From NCBI GenBank assembly GCA_001599915.1, contig BCIG01000020.1:124001-188000 (forward strand): 64,000 bases of DNA, read 5' to 3'. The position numbers and the translations under genes were made by a program. Below are positions 9,939 to 20,312 of the stretch, in pieces (positions within the stretch are counted from its first letter, which is position 1; every line of letters begins with the position of its first letter). Source of the DNA: Symbiotaphrina buchneri (lineage: Eukaryota; Ascomycota; Symbiotaphrinales; Symbiotaphrinaceae). The notes under the pieces were generated by a model. The model was not told where the DNA came from and made no database searches. It was given only the letters and a program-made list of their open reading frames with translations.

Positions 9939-12320
9939 CTAAGCCAACAAACCTGAAGCAAGAGCCTCCAGGTCTTCCAGGGTGTCAGGCTCCTCCAAAA
10001 CCCCTCTAGCCACTTTCTTTCTGGATGTTCCTTCTTCAGCTTCGGAGTCATCCTCAAACCATTTCTTCGGCCTTTTAGCAGGACGCTTCTCTTCAATGTC
10101 CGCCTCTTCATTGGCACCTTCTCCACTAGCCGCACCATCATTCTCGTCGAATGGTGCCAGCACAGCTCTAACCTCCTCCCCTTCCGCCTCAGCTGCCTCC
10201 CTGGCTTTTCTCTTCTCCTTTTTCTCACGCCTTTTCTGCTTGGCAAGTTGTCGGTCGATTTCATCCGCTGTCTGAGTTCGTTGTCTCTCTGCCTCAATGA
10301 ATTTCGCTCTTTGCTCCTCCGCAGGACCCCTTTGTTTGAATTGCGCTTCATCCTCCAGCTCATACACCTCGTGCGCATTCCCTTCATCGTCATAGACCAG
10401 CTTCGTGCCTTTGCCTTTGAATTGAAGTAGCTTCTTCTTAGATTTGAGCAGCTTCTCCCTTCTTTTCGAGTCGATGACAAGAGCGTTGTCCTTGTCAAGA
10501 GCAACGACTTTGGTTCCTTTGGCCTCACGCTCGGCATCGTCAGAACTCTCATCGCTCTCTGCATCCAAATCCAATCTTCTCTTAACTGTCAAGAAATCGT
10601 TGTCTTCGTCTGCATCGTCCATATTCTCATCCGCCTGATCTCCGTCCTCGATCAGTTTCTTGTAATGATCTGCCAGGACATCCTGGTTGCGCCTCTCAAA
10701 CATGCGATCATATTTGGTTCGTACCACGTCCTTATCCTTCTCTTTCTTCTTTGCACCGCCCTCGGCCTCGCTGTCCTCCTCATCACTAGAGATAAGTGCT
10801 TGCCTGGGAGCATTCTTGAGTTGCTTGGTGTTGTCACCCTTCAAGAACTTGATCTTCGGCGCTCCAGGCAGACCCAGGCTAGCCGCAAATTCATCCAACG
10901 CCAGTTCTTTGAGCTTGAAGATTTCTTTATCTTTCTGCAAATGAACTGACCGAACGTAACTGATGAAAGCCTTCTGCCCGAGGTACTTCAACTCGGCATC
11001 TTTGAAACAAAGATTCTGGAGCTGAGGTCTGATGCTCTGCTGTTTCTTTTGCCGTATATTGATCTTTTCTATCGGGACCTTTTTCTGTTCTAGCCGTTTG
11101 AGCATACCCTCCTCTTCGCTGGGATCCAAGAAAAGCACAGCCCTGCCATTCCGCTCATATCTTGCCGTCCTTCCAACTCGATGGATGTAAGTATCGGCAT
11201 CTTCAGGGCAGTCCAGCTGGATAACCCAATCGACAGCCGGAAAGTCTAGACCCCGGGCGACCACATCAGTGGCAAACAGGCATGAATGTTTCGATGAAGA
11301 GAACTTTGAGGTGATATCTAGTCTTGCCGTTTGCTTTTGACGGCCATGCAAATGCAGCAATGGGATACCGGGTTGTAGATGGCGGAAACTTTCATAGACA
11401 AATCGTACTTGTTTGCCTGATGAAAGAAACACAAGGATCTTTGACTTCACGTTGCTCCTCAAAAAGCTCCACAGGGTGTCAAGCTTTGCTGGCAACGGGG
11501 TGACAACGTAGTGCTGCTGGAGAGTGGAGGGCGTAGCAGAACTAGCAGCTTCATGCACAGCAATGTATTTCGGGTCCTTCAGGCTCAGTCGCGCCAGGTC
11601 CGAGACCCTTTTCGTCTGCGTTGCACTGAATAGAAGCGTCTGCCGCTCCTTCGGAAGGTGCTCCACGATAGCGTCCACAGTAGATTGAAAACCCATGTCC
11701 ATAATCCTGTCGGCTTCATCCAGCACCAGAATCTGCAGATTATCGATATCGAACGCAGCCGTCTGATCCATATGCTGGAGCATCCGCCCAGGGGTACACA
11801 CCAGGATGTTCATCCTAGCCAGCCTCTCCCGTTCTTCCTGTAGGCTCTTACCCCCGATAACCAAGCCGGCGGAAAAGGTATGGTATCTTCCAATCTTCCT
11901 CAGCACCTCGAAGATCTGAATGGCCAGTTCCCGCGTCGGGGAAAGGATCAAGGCTCCCAGCCCGTCCAGCTCGGTCCATCTCTTTCGGTAAAGATTCTCC
12001 AGCACCGGTACCAGAAACGCCAGAGTCTTTCCACTACCGGTCTTCGCAGCACCCAGGCAGTCTGCACCCTTGAGCGCCAATGGAATCGCTTTGGCTTGTA
12101 TCTCGGTCAAAGTCTTGAAATGGGAGGCCTGCAAGCCAGAGGCGGTTGGTTTTGACAGCGGCAAGTCGGTGAAGGTCTTGGGCTGGTTCTCCTTGACGTC
12201 GAATTCGGCGACAGCTTTTTCGAGGCCGGCGATATCCCCCTCGTCTCTCTTTCTCTTCAGAGATTTGGCTTGCTTCTTGGGCGCTACAGCCTTGCTGCGG
12301 CCCGCGGAGACTGGTGCCAT
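9939..12320 (-). CDS. DBP4: ATP-dependent DEAD-box RNA helicase Dbp4/Hca4
   Basis: Single-exon helicase of 793 residues. In yeast, Dbp4 (Hca4) is needed in the nucleolus for early 40S assembly and release of U14 snoRNA from pre-ribosomes. Motifs in order: Q motif ([12 protein letters not shown], about 72-83), Walker [10 protein letters not shown] (91-99), PTRELA (about 128), TPGR, DEAD (201-204), SAT (232-234), and the second RecA domain with VARGLDFP and HRVGRTARY. The long charged C-terminus contains [22 protein letters not shown] and ends [15 protein letters not shown], typical of Dbp4 and not of other DEAD helicases. The start at 12320 ([10 protein letters not shown]) is preferred; an in-frame extension upstream is not family-like. 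It shares a 323-bp promoter region with the J-protein gene. Confidence 0.95.
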   Translation of the reverse strand: MAPVSAGRSKAVAPKKQAKSLKRKRDEGDIAGLEKAVAEFDVKENQPKTFTDLPLSKPTASGLQASHFKTLTEIQAKAIPLALKGADCLGAAKTGSGKTLAFLVPVLENLYRKRWTELDGLGALILSPTRELAIQIFEVLRKIGRYHTFSAGLVIGGKSLQEERERLARMNILVCTPGRMLQHMDQTAAFDIDNLQILVLDEADRIMDMGFQSTVDAIVEHLPKERQTLLFSATQTKRVSDLARLSLKDPKYIAVHEAASSATPSTLQQHYVVTPLPAKLDTLWSFLRSNVKSKILVFLSSGKQVRFVYESFRHLQPGIPLLHLHGRQKQTARLDITSKFSSSKHSCLFATDVVARGLDFPAVDWVIQLDCPEDADTYIHRVGRTARYERNGRAVLFLDPSEEEGMLKRLEQKKVPIEKINIRQKKQQSIRPQLQNLCFKDAELKYLGQKAFISYVRSVHLQKDKEIFKLKELALDEFAASLGLPGAPKIKFLKGDNTKQLKNAPRQALISSDEEDSEAEGGAKKKEKDKDVVRTKYDRMFERRNQDVLADHYKKLIEDGDQADENMDDADEDNDFLTVKRRLDLDAESDESSDDAEREAKGTKVVALDKDNALVIDSKRREKLLKSKKKLLQFKGKGTKLVYDDEGNAHEVYELEDEAQFKQRGPAEEQRAKFIEAERQRTQTADEIDRQLAKQKRREKKEKRKAREAAEAEGEEVRAVLAPFDENDGAASGEGANEEADIEEKRPAKRPKKWFEDDSEAEEGTSRKKVARGVLEEPDTLEDLEALASGLLA

Positions 12321-12643
12321 GGTGTTTGGCTGTCCGAGACTGGTCTCCGGTTTCACATGTGGAAATAAATTTCGAAGGTGATGCTCCAGATCTGCGCTTA
12401 AGGTTTTAGTGCAGCGTCTAGCAGTAGATGCTTTACGGTAACAATACATAGTTACACTAGCATGACGCTTTCAACGCCAGAAACCACCAGCCAGAACGGC
12501 ATTCATGTGTAATTACGGTGGTGATAACCGGTCATCATCGTCTACTGGCAGTTCTGCTATCACTCGCCCAACTTCTGGAATCTCCTTCATACGAACTGAA
12601 GCTTCAGATTCCAATACACTCGAGGTATTACAGTCTGCCAATC
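12321..12643. promoter_or_regulatory. Bidirectional promoter, DBP4 / DNAJC8-like
   Basis: 323 bp between two divergent start codons. It must carry both promoters and 5' UTRs. No specific factor site was assigned. Confidence 0.65.
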
Positions 12644-13395
12644 ATGGCGGACGATGAATTGGATGCTCTCGCTGCGCTTGAAAGTGAAGAAACCGAATTC
12701 AAAAAGGTAATGGCTATCTATGCGCTCTGAAATGTGCACGGGCTAACTATCATCTAGGATGCTGAAATAGACCGTGAGTAGTTACGCTGGGGCACTGGCT
12801 GCTTATTACTGTCCCAGCCGCTTGCTGAATTGGTTATACAGGGATCCTCAAGGCCTTCCGACTCGATGCGTACGCCGTGCTGGACCTTCAACCGGGAGTG
12901 CCCGAGTCGGACATCAAGATGCAGTACCGCAAAAAGTCGCTGCTGATCCATCCGGACAAGACCAAGAACCCATCCGCGCCGGACGCCTTCGACCGGCTGA
13001 AGAAGGCGCAGACGGAGCTGATGGACGAGAAGCACCGGCAGCGGCTGGACGAGGCCATCGCCGACGCGCGCATGCTGCTGATCCGCGAGCGCAAGTGGAC
13101 CGTCGACAGTCCCGAGCTGAAGACCCCCGAGTTCGAACGCGACTGGCGCGAGAAGACCAAGCTCGTCCTCATCGACAACGAGCATCGCCGCCGCAAGCAG
13201 CTGAAAGCACAGATGCAGGAGGAGGGCCGCGAGCAGAAGAAGGAGGAGGAGGAGCTCGAGGCGAGGAAGCGCAAGCGGGACCACGAGGTCGCCTGGGAGC
13301 AGACCAGAGAGGCCCGCATCGGCAGCTGGAGAGACTTTCAGAAGGGTGGCCAGGAAAAGAAGAAGAAGAAGAAGAAGGTCAAGCCGTTGGGCTGA
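12644..13395 (+). CDS. DNAJC8/Spf31-like splicing-associated J protein
   Basis: Small J-domain protein of 210 residues related to human DNAJC8 and fission yeast Spf31, which associate with the spliceosome. Exons read 12644-12706, 12758-12773 and 12842-13395; the middle exon has only 16 nt. The J domain lies at about residues 35-100 with the HPD motif in LLIHPDKTKNP. It is followed by a highly charged helix (REKTKLVLIDNEHRRRKQLK) and a lysine-rich C-terminus encoded by repeated AAG triplets near 13357-13380. The order J domain, KWTVD segment, then a long basic helix matches DNAJC8 rather than classical DnaJ, which has a Gly/Phe region and zinc finger. Introns are 51 and 68 bp; the first has a GCTAAC branch site. 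Confidence 0.88.
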
Positions 13396-13952
13396 GTCGC
13401 TGCTTGAAGCCGGCGATTCCTCACGGATTCGGTTTAATGAGCACACGCTGGCGTTTGGCGGGTTGCATGACATGACAAGATATCTTGACGTTAAAAGGGA
13501 GTCCTACGGCGCAGAGAAAAGATGACCATGATCTTTTGTTTTTCATTAGATTATCCTAAGATAGGACCACACGTGGTGTCTTCCCACGTCGAATGCCCTT
13601 GAGCCTATCCTAATGCCAAATGCATCAAACGCCGGCGGTATGTGTTCATGTACGTGTATGTAAAGCCTCGACCAGGAGGTAATAAGCCAGATAAAATCAT
13701 CGTGTATATGGGGGAATCTTATCATCATCTCATCGAGCAAGACGCCTCTTTCGCTGACAACGCCACTATAGCACATGCTGCTAAAGAAGACCAACAACAT
13801 CATTATGCCATGTCATAGGAACATTCATAAGAATGAAAGGGCGGGCACCACACGCCATCTTCTAGGATGCAGCATGGCGAAGATCATTCGAAGCCGGAGC
13901 GACTTTGAAACATCTGTGAAACGAGCGGCAATGGAGATCACTGAAATCGCCA
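13396..13952. other. Convergent 3' region, J protein and zinc-cluster regulator
   Basis: 557 bp between the two stop codons. No coding features; presumably 3' UTRs. Confidence 0.6.
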
Positions 13953-15935
13953 TCATTTCAGCATTCCCTCAATATTCATACTATCCCGTCGTCGTTCGGC
14001 TTCTCGCTGATCTCCACTTGGCCGCCGAGAAGAGCCTTGCTCACTGGGTGCAGAGCGCTTCTCTGGGCTGTCACCGGAACTGACGCTGCTCCGGATCGGA
14101 GGCAGTTGTAAGGATGGATCAGAGAAGTATTGACGCTCCGCACGTTGCACGTTTTCGTAGCTGGGTGTGCGACCGCTTGTAAGGGGACTCGCGGTAGGGG
14201 ACATCGGTCCTCGAGGGGTAAAAGTGCTAGTGCTCATACCTCCTGCGCTCAGGTCGTAAGGCCCGTAACTGGTGCCAGCTGAGACGGAAGATTCGCTCGA
14301 GAACCGACGGACAAACGCAGGCTGTGAGTATGTCAATGGAGACTGAGCTGTAAAGGAGCTCCTTTGTCGCGCAGCCTCGTAATCCGCATGCTCACGAGAC
14401 GCATAGCCTGCCATCGGCGGGGGTAAGCGATCATGTACTGGCAACGGAAGAGACAGACTGATGATTCCAAAGAAGACATTCGTTCGCCCTAACTGCAGGT
14501 GGACCACCGTCCGCCACTGCTGGCCATCGGGTAGGCGTATGGTCAAGGAGTCTGAGTGCAGCTGAAACCCTTGAGTCGCAGCGAGAATCTCAGGCTCGGA
14601 GATTCTTTCGAAGGTGCGCAGTTCGTCACCACCGTAAATTGGTGGAAGGTACGCAGGATCTCGCACATCTCTTTCCTCTCTTAATCGAAGCTGGATGCGA
14701 TAAAGCTTTTCTTGGTCGGCGGCAGTGACAAGGCCGAGCAAGTTTCTGCCAGATACGTCCATACCCCCTGCAACGAAGCTGCAAAAGGCGGGTGTGCAGC
14801 GGATAATGTTAAGATCTAAATTGAAAAGAGCGTATGCCGGGCTCATGGGTAGAGCGCTTCCGGGTGTTTCTGTCCGAAAGGATGCTGACCGGCCGAAATC
14901 TGAAGTCACGATGTTTGCGTCGAGCGGTGACGCGTGCTCGAGATGTCTTGCCGTGATTGAAGGCTCCCCTACCCTGGATTTAGAAACGCGATGTTGACCA
15001 GGGCGACGAGAGTGCTCACTGATAGGTAAAGACATAGAAGAGACGAGTGGTGGTCTCATCGGACTCCTTGATTTCTGGATAGCCGGCTCAACTGCGTCTC
15101 GACGACGTTCTCGGGAGCGTTCTTCTCGAAGTCTCGGTCTCCCGCGCTTCTTGTGTTGTACATCAACACAAGTGTCTTGGGTACCTCGTGAGACACATCG
15201 ACGGCAAGGACGTTCCAAATCGCAGCGTATGTGGGCTTTTTTGCAATTGGCGCAGGCCGAGGGTACATGTGCTTTGGCCTTTCGGGAGATATTAGACTGC
15301 GCCAGCGCAGACTCCGACTCGTACGAGAGACTTCCTGGATCATTGCCCGAAGGAGGATTCATCTGGCTGTCCGAAGGGACTGGGCCTGCTTCGGAACGAA
15401 AAGCTGCGTAAGGGGAAGGATCTGATTCAGCGGTTAACAGCATGCCCTGGCGACCTTGTGAATACACCGGACCAAAGTCGGAAGATAAGAAATCCTCCTG
15501 GCCGGCCCGCCAACCTCCAGACGGTTGAGACGCAATTGACCCATCGGGCCCTCTAGCGGACACCCGCCGAGGGTCAAGATTGCCAGGCTGGTTGCGGTAT
15601 CGCTGTTCGTCCCTCGCAGCAGGCGAGCTCAGATACTTGGGACTTGGAGGGTCTGTGGACATAGGAGGAGAAGGGTAGGGTTCGCGAGGGCTGTGATAGG
15701 GTTGTCGACGCTTCGGTGTATGTACGTAAAAGGAGTAATCGCTCGGCTCTGAACTGTATCCTCGTTTCGCCAACCGAGAGGGCGGAGGAGGAAAAAGGAG
15801 TGTCGGCGAAGCATGCATCAAGCCGGCAGGCGGGGCGGCTGTCACCAACGAACGAGAGGTAGGATCAGCGTGGAATGAAGCGCCGCCTCCCGAGATGAAC
15901 GGCGAAGGGAACGGCAGCTCAAATGGCGCTTGCAT
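13953..15935 (-). CDS. Zn2Cys6 transcription factor with PAS-like domain
   Basis: Single-exon fungal binuclear zinc-cluster regulator of 660 residues. The cluster at about 228-256 reads CANCKKAHIRCD then RPCRRCVSRGTQDTC, spaced C-2-C-6-C-5-C-2-C-8-C. A basic KKRGRPRLREERSRERRR stretch follows. Residues about 365-500 (ALFNLDLNIIRCTPAFCSF, GRNLLGLVTAADQEKLYR, FFGIISLSLPL) look like a PAS fold, an arrangement also known in the Ert1/AcuK/AcuM group, but I cannot assign it to one of those. The first 210 residues and the tail are rich in Ser and Pro, as expected of activation regions. The common fungal middle-homology domain was not seen. A 6.3-kb stretch without recognisable genes lies upstream. 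Target genes unknown. Confidence 0.85.
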   Translation of the reverse strand: MQAPFELPFPSPFISGGGASFHADPTSRSLVTAAPPAGLMHASPTLLFPPPPSRLAKRGYSSEPSDYSFYVHTPKRRQPYHSPREPYPSPPMSTDPPSPKYLSSPAARDEQRYRNQPGNLDPRRVSARGPDGSIASQPSGGWRAGQEDFLSSDFGPVYSQGRQGMLLTAESDPSPYAAFRSEAGPVPSDSQMNPPSGNDPGSLSYESESALAQSNISRKAKAHVPSACANCKKAHIRCDLERPCRRCVSRGTQDTCVDVQHKKRGRPRLREERSRERRRDAVEPAIQKSRSPMRPPLVSSMSLPISEHSRRPGQHRVSKSRVGEPSITARHLEHASPLDANIVTSDFGRSASFRTETPGSALPMSPAYALFNLDLNIIRCTPAFCSFVAGGMDVSGRNLLGLVTAADQEKLYRIQLRLREERDVRDPAYLPPIYGGDELRTFERISEPEILAATQGFQLHSDSLTIRLPDGQQWRTVVHLQLGRTNVFFGIISLSLPLPVHDRLPPPMAGYASREHADYEAARQRSSFTAQSPLTYSQPAFVRRFSSESSVSAGTSYGPYDLSAGGMSTSTFTPRGPMSPTASPLTSGRTPSYENVQRAERQYFSDPSLQLPPIRSSVSSGDSPEKRSAPSEQGSSRRPSGDQREAERRRDSMNIEGMLK

Positions 15936-16631
15936 TAAAGCTCAACGTTAGGCCATGTGAGCCATTGAAGGGTGAGGAAGCGCAAGTAAAAATGCACAGA
16001 AGCTAGAATTATATCCATTAGCACGACGAGGGGACGGAGCCAGAGAGGCCGCGGGAGGTGAGAGAAGCATACCGCCCGGAAACAGATGCTTTCGAGAGAC
16101 ACAATTAAGGGGATTGTAATGCTTCCATTAGACAGCATGGAAGGGGGACGTGAAATGGAAGAGTAAAAAAGGAAAAGAGAAAGTCAGGAACGGCAGGAGG
16201 GTCACCTATCAGGCGCAAGATATACCCACTATCCTACCAAAGATGGAGGACGGTTACTGCAAGGCCGCTGGATCGGTGACCAATCAACCCACGGCGCAGG
16301 GCAGGACGCCTTCGCCTGCCATTCTAAGCTTCTGATATTAGTGTCATCTGAGGGGAGCATGTAAGGCAGGTACTTTAGTTTCTTTTTTTTTCTCGGTAGC
16401 GTCAAGAATGCCGGACATCCATCCTTTACTTTGGGGAGCAAGGACCAGCGGGAGACACCAAGGGTGGACCACAGCCTCAACTGGGATCCTGCATTGCGGG
16501 CCCAAGGCCAAGGGAAGTGCGGGAGCCAAGGGTCCATGGTTCGTCTTTGAGCTTGGGCCTTTGAGTTTTCGGGTTTAGGGGGTGGTTAGATGCGAGAGAG
16601 GTCACAGTAGGTTAAGTCGGCAGGGGGGGGA

Positions 16632-16712
16632 GGGAGCAGAGTAGTGGAGTGGAGTGGTGTGGGATGTGTGTGTGGACGTGTGTGGATGTGCATGTGGATG
16701 GGGTGGTAAGAG
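16632..16712. repeat. GT-rich low-complexity tract
   Basis: Degenerate GTGG/TGTG reiteration including a GTGTGTGTGG run. Simple sequence in the upstream region of the zinc-cluster gene. Confidence 0.7.
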
Positions 16713-16967
16713 CATACGGTAGCAAGAATCCCGATGCCAGAAGTCTCGTGAGGCGTCGCTAAGCCCCATAGGGAGCGACAGGACGAGCATCAGAACGAGG
16801 ACGCGGGCAAAGGAACGATGGGCTCCTGCGGCACAAATCAGACGCTACCAGAATGCCGGCGGATGAGTCCAAAGTTAGTCGGGGCAAGGTCTGGCGGACC
16901 CAGCCAAAGCTCGCAAGCTCTAAGGTAGTTAGAGGTGTCACGACTGCACTAAAGCGGGTTTGCCTTC

Positions 16968-16990
16968 ACCCTGACCCTGACCCTTACCCA
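16968..16990. repeat. Short CCCTGA/CCCTTA reiteration
   Basis: Three consecutive 6-mers, CCCTGA CCCTGA CCCTTA, followed by CCC. It resembles the C-rich strand of a degenerate TTAGGG-type telomere repeat but is too short to call an interstitial telomere. Confidence 0.5.
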
Positions 16991-19900
16991 CATCAATCAC
17001 GCATCACGCATCATACTGGCATTGGCAATTGTCAATTGTGTAGGTTTGTACCTTTTTTCGGCCGCAGATTTGGTGGACACGCACGACTCCATAGGTAAAG
17101 ATTCCCACCAGCTCGATGGGCCAAGAGTCCTGGACGTCTCCTTTCCTACAACTGGTTAGGCCCAGGGGGAAAGTGCGCGGCGATCAACCGACCGACGGAG
17201 CCTGTCAAAGACCAAGTGGGATCTCTCATCTGGGAACCGCTCCGACTGAAATCATAATCTCGACGAGTAATATCACTGGATCGACCGATATCCTTTAGGC
17301 CGGCCTGCCCTCATTCCGGCCAGTTGCCCGCAAAGAGCAGTGAACATAGCCAGAAGCACGGAGTGCGGTACAAAAGTACCCTACCTCTCTAACCTTGCCT
17401 CCTGCCTCTATACCGCAGCCATGCATCATCGTCGTACCCGCCGTCATGTGTGTTCCTATCAATAGAAAAATGATTGCATCAAGCGTCTATGTTCCCTGTC
17501 TATCTCGTTTCCTCCTATCCCTCTCCTGCAGGGGCGAACAACATCGATGCATGAGACCATGGACGGTAGAGAGAACCGGGAAAGAGATTCTCCCACTCTG
17601 AATGAAGGAGGGCGGGATTATTTTTCCTGGCCGCTCATTATTGGGCAATGCCGTGTGGCTCACGGTGGCCACTACGCCTGTAGCGGAACTGTGCCAGGGA
17701 CAGGGGTGGTCTGCCTGTCTGCTTGTCGGCTTCCCACCCGGTCCGAAACGGCATGGCGGGGATCTCCCACAGGAGGTCTTGGGAAAGAGGGTTTGGCATG
17801 TTTCCGCACCTCGAGCATTCTAGCACGTCTAGCATGCTTCTGGACGAGCAAAAGAACCTGGAAACTTGTCGGAATCCCTCCTAGTGGTCCCCAATAGCCG
17901 CATGGCGCAAATGCGCCCCGGTCACGCAAAGCCGAACACACTAAACATAGCCTATCCTGTCTGGCACCTCAGTCGAAGTTTCTCACCCGCTCCTGCAATA
18001 GCAGCTCCAGGCACTGGCAGGCAGTAATAATAATTGTTGACGAGCATTGCTCAGATTCCATGAGGGATGGCAGCCGAGGGATAGGTGCATTGTTTGCCTC
18101 TGAATTCTGCAATGTCATTACGCAATTGCATTTGTGGGCGGGTTAGTAGACGGACGGACTCCGCGACCAGGGCATCATCGTGTGAGCAAGGACCAGGTAA
18201 GGTGGGTTGTAGCGAGCGCTCATTTACCTCAACGGTGGATTTCCCGACTAGGCCCTGAGGACTGGGTTGTGCATGAGATGATGCTAGCAGCTTCGGGTAG
18301 CCAGGAAGCTGGAAAATATTATGCTTTCTTCAATGGTGCGACGCAACTCATCATAAGAATAGTAACAGCTTGGGCTTCTTGTTGCCAATCACAGGACGAT
18401 GCTGGTTGCGAAGAGTGTTTCTGAAAGGCTCCAGTGAACGCCTCTCGGCAGATATTCTGGTAGACCCGTCTTGCCACGCTCTTTTCTCCCCAGATCCGAG
18501 GCATGACAGGCGACTCTGGACGAGAATAAATCTCCACTTGGTCAGGGTAGGAGCGTTTCTTTCGCATTAGAGCATGGTGTCAGGTCGTCCGTGCTATTCT
18601 TAGCAGGTTCGGAATCATGTTCAACAGGCTCTCTTTACTACAAGAGGGAGGTGGTGAAGATAACCCCGACGGAGAGATCCGACGCAGAGCGATACATCGC
18701 ACGCGCAAGCGAGGGTTGGAGATTCAAGGTTAAATCGATGACTTGTTACCAGGGTAGGTAAGGTACTCGTGTAATTCAGCTGTGGTGGGCGCAGAAACAA
18801 CTGGCTAAGGGAAAGTAAGGTAAGTCGCCGTCAAGCGTTGATGAGAAAAAGGCGAGGGATCTCTTAAACCCGCGACGGTCCCATGTGCGGCGCGCTGGTC
18901 CGCCGGACGTCGACAGTTGATTGGAGCCCTGCCATCTGGGACGCGTGATCCGTCGTCGGAAGAAGCAACTGATCGTCATTGCCACGCCACAGATCTGGTT
19001 CACCCGGCGATCCTCCCAGGACCCAAGACTGCAAGGGAAGATTTGCCCCGCCTATTTTTGGCTCGTACGACGAAGTTGTCTGAAGTTTGAACCAAGACCG
19101 AATTGATCTGCGGTGTCCATTGAGTGCCAGGAGCTTAAGCAGTCAGTACTGGGTTATCTGGTTAGCTCTCATCAAGTCTGGTTCAGCAAGCAAGGCGCTG
19201 GCTGGGTATGGTCACATTCGCGGTAATAATATGTACGGTCAGCAGCCTGAAAGCTTTTGCAATAATAATAGCGAGGGCGAAAAGGCAAGCCTAAAGGAGC
19301 TACTTTGCCGTTGCAATGTCTGCTCGTCCATATTTCGCGGACTTTAGAACGGCGCAAGCGGAGGAAACGATTTCCGCACGCACCCTCTTGAGTCTCAAGC
19401 TTGATCAAATGTCGCTTGTGGAGTGAGCTACACCAAACAGTCCACGCCAGTGACCACCTCCCGCAAAGCCCATCCCGCGCAAGGAACAGGCGCGGTATCG
19501 TGGAATTTGAGGTCCCTTAGCTCTCTGGCTTACCAGTTTCATGATTGGATTCCAAACTTGAAAAACAGATCGGTAGCAATCGCAGAGCACTGCAGGCACT
19601 ACACCATCATTGTCCGAACTCCGGCTGGGTCTCCTCCTTGCCTCAAGGCTCCAATGAACAAGTCAACGAATGTCACTCCAGTCATTAGCCCAAATGCACG
19701 CGACATGGTCCGGTCACAGTCAATGAGACCTGCTGATTATTATCCTCCTTCGGCTCGCTCGTCGGCGCAATAATGGCGAGCAGCCATGATCTGACGGTTG
19801 CGGCCGGCGGCTTTGCCCGCAGCCAACGCTCCATACCAGAAAAGCTGTTGCACAACCTGAGAAGATCGATGTATGGGATCGAGTGACTACCGCCCAGCGA

Positions 19901-20256
19901 TAAGTCCGTAATCATTGGGAGTATCTTCACCTACGAGGTACTGTGCTGGATTTCCTGCTGTCCTGGCATGAAATTGAGTACATCTCTGAGTGACCAGATC
20001 TCGATCATGCAGGGGACTCGCTTGCACCCAGTCGCAGATCTTTGGCAGGCCACCAGCCGTCGCAGCCTCATGTCATTGCAGGGGATTATCGACGAACCCT
20101 TGGATCTCCGGCCCTTGGCTGTCCAATGCAGTTCACGCAACCCCCACCGGCCCATCCATCTGCTCCCCTGAGTGGCAGAAACCTGACCAATCCAAGTACG
20201 TAGATGATTCGGGCAATTTTGAACGCCAAAGGGAAACCAAATCTTTATCAGATGAC

Positions 20257-20312
20257 CTGTGAATTGTCCGAGTTCAACACAGCACTGTGAATTGTCCGAA
20301 TTTAATACAGCA
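20257..20312. repeat. 28-bp direct duplication with transition differences
   Basis: Copies 20257-20284 and 20285-20312 are identical except for three sites, each G or C in the first copy and A or T in the second. Two of the changes are CA to TA. Confidence 0.85.

Noticed and set aside
16968-16990. Interstitial telomere repeat
   Set aside because: Only three degenerate units (CCCTGA, CCCTGA, CCCTTA); too short to distinguish from simple sequence.
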